Source: Acidimicrobiales bacterium
Lineage (GTDB): Bacteria > Actinomycetota > Acidimicrobiia > Acidimicrobiales > UBA8190
Assembly (NCBI GenBank): GCA_030042575.1
Contig: JASHZK010000170.1
Span: 1 to 5,578, forward strand
Direction: 5' to 3'
Length of the DNA stretch: 5,578 nt
The translations under genes and the position numbers were made by a program. Of the stretch, positions 5,556 to 5,578 are shown piece by piece; position 1 is the stretch's first letter, and each line of letters starts with the position of its first letter. The notes beneath the pieces are model-generated. The model had not been told where the DNA came from, searched no databases, and worked only from the letters and a program-made list of their open reading frames with translations.

Positions 5556-5578
5556 TCGACCGGCTGCTCAAGGCCCTG
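5552..5578 (+). CDS. Start of a further gene, cut by the right edge
   Basis: A GTG at 5552-5554 overlaps the preceding TGA as GTGA and opens a frame reading MIDRLLKAL to the end of the window. A GGAG at 5537-5540 lies 11 bases upstream, a long but possible Shine-Dalgarno spacing. Nine codons are too few to assign a family. The 4-base overlap and the amphipathic N-terminus fit another small membrane-associated member of the same operon, but this is inference. Confidence 0.4.

Overview
The window is GC-rich throughout, with third codon positions almost all G or C, and its coding regions are tightly packed. The protein types point to a member of the Actinomycetota: a long (375 aa) actinobacterial transaldolase, a Holin-X membrane protein, and GTG starts preceded by TANNNT -10 boxes at a spacing that suggests leaderless mRNAs. 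An uncultured or environmental lineage such as Acidimicrobiia would fit, but that rank is inferred from overall resemblance and not proven by the sequence.

The left 3.2 kb is one minus-strand operon of central carbon metabolism, read right to left: transketolase (tkt, GTG at 3225 or 3234, stop at 1240), transaldolase (tal, 1243 to 116, sharing an ATGA with the tkt stop) and the first 35 codons of a probable glucose-6-phosphate isomerase (pgi, from 107 off the left edge). Together they cover the sugar-phosphate exchanges of the non-oxidative pentose phosphate pathway and its link to glycolysis. The 96 to 105 bases upstream of tkt hold a plausible -35/-10 promoter and a perfect 20-bp inverted repeat touching the -35 box.

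From 4491 to 3331, also on the minus strand, lies a stand-alone FIST (FIST_N plus FIST_C) sensory protein of 386 aa with no fused output domain.

A 70-base divergent spacer (4492-4561) separates the FIST gene from a plus-strand cluster that runs off the right edge: a PaaI-type hotdog thioesterase (4562-4999), a two-helix Holin-X/YqjE-like membrane protein (5000-5323), a 75-aa single-helix membrane protein (5328-5555) and the first nine codons of a fourth gene (5552 onward). Spacings of 0 and 4 bases and a 4-base GTGA overlap argue for one transcript. Both sides of the divergent spacer carry a TANNNT box 7 to 9 bases before a GTG start.

Most of the window is ordinary housekeeping sequence. The parts most worth a second look are the leaderless-type promoters, the palindrome at the tkt promoter and the small membrane-protein cluster. 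I saw no mobile elements, CRISPR arrays, tRNA or rRNA genes, and no convincing Rho-independent terminator.
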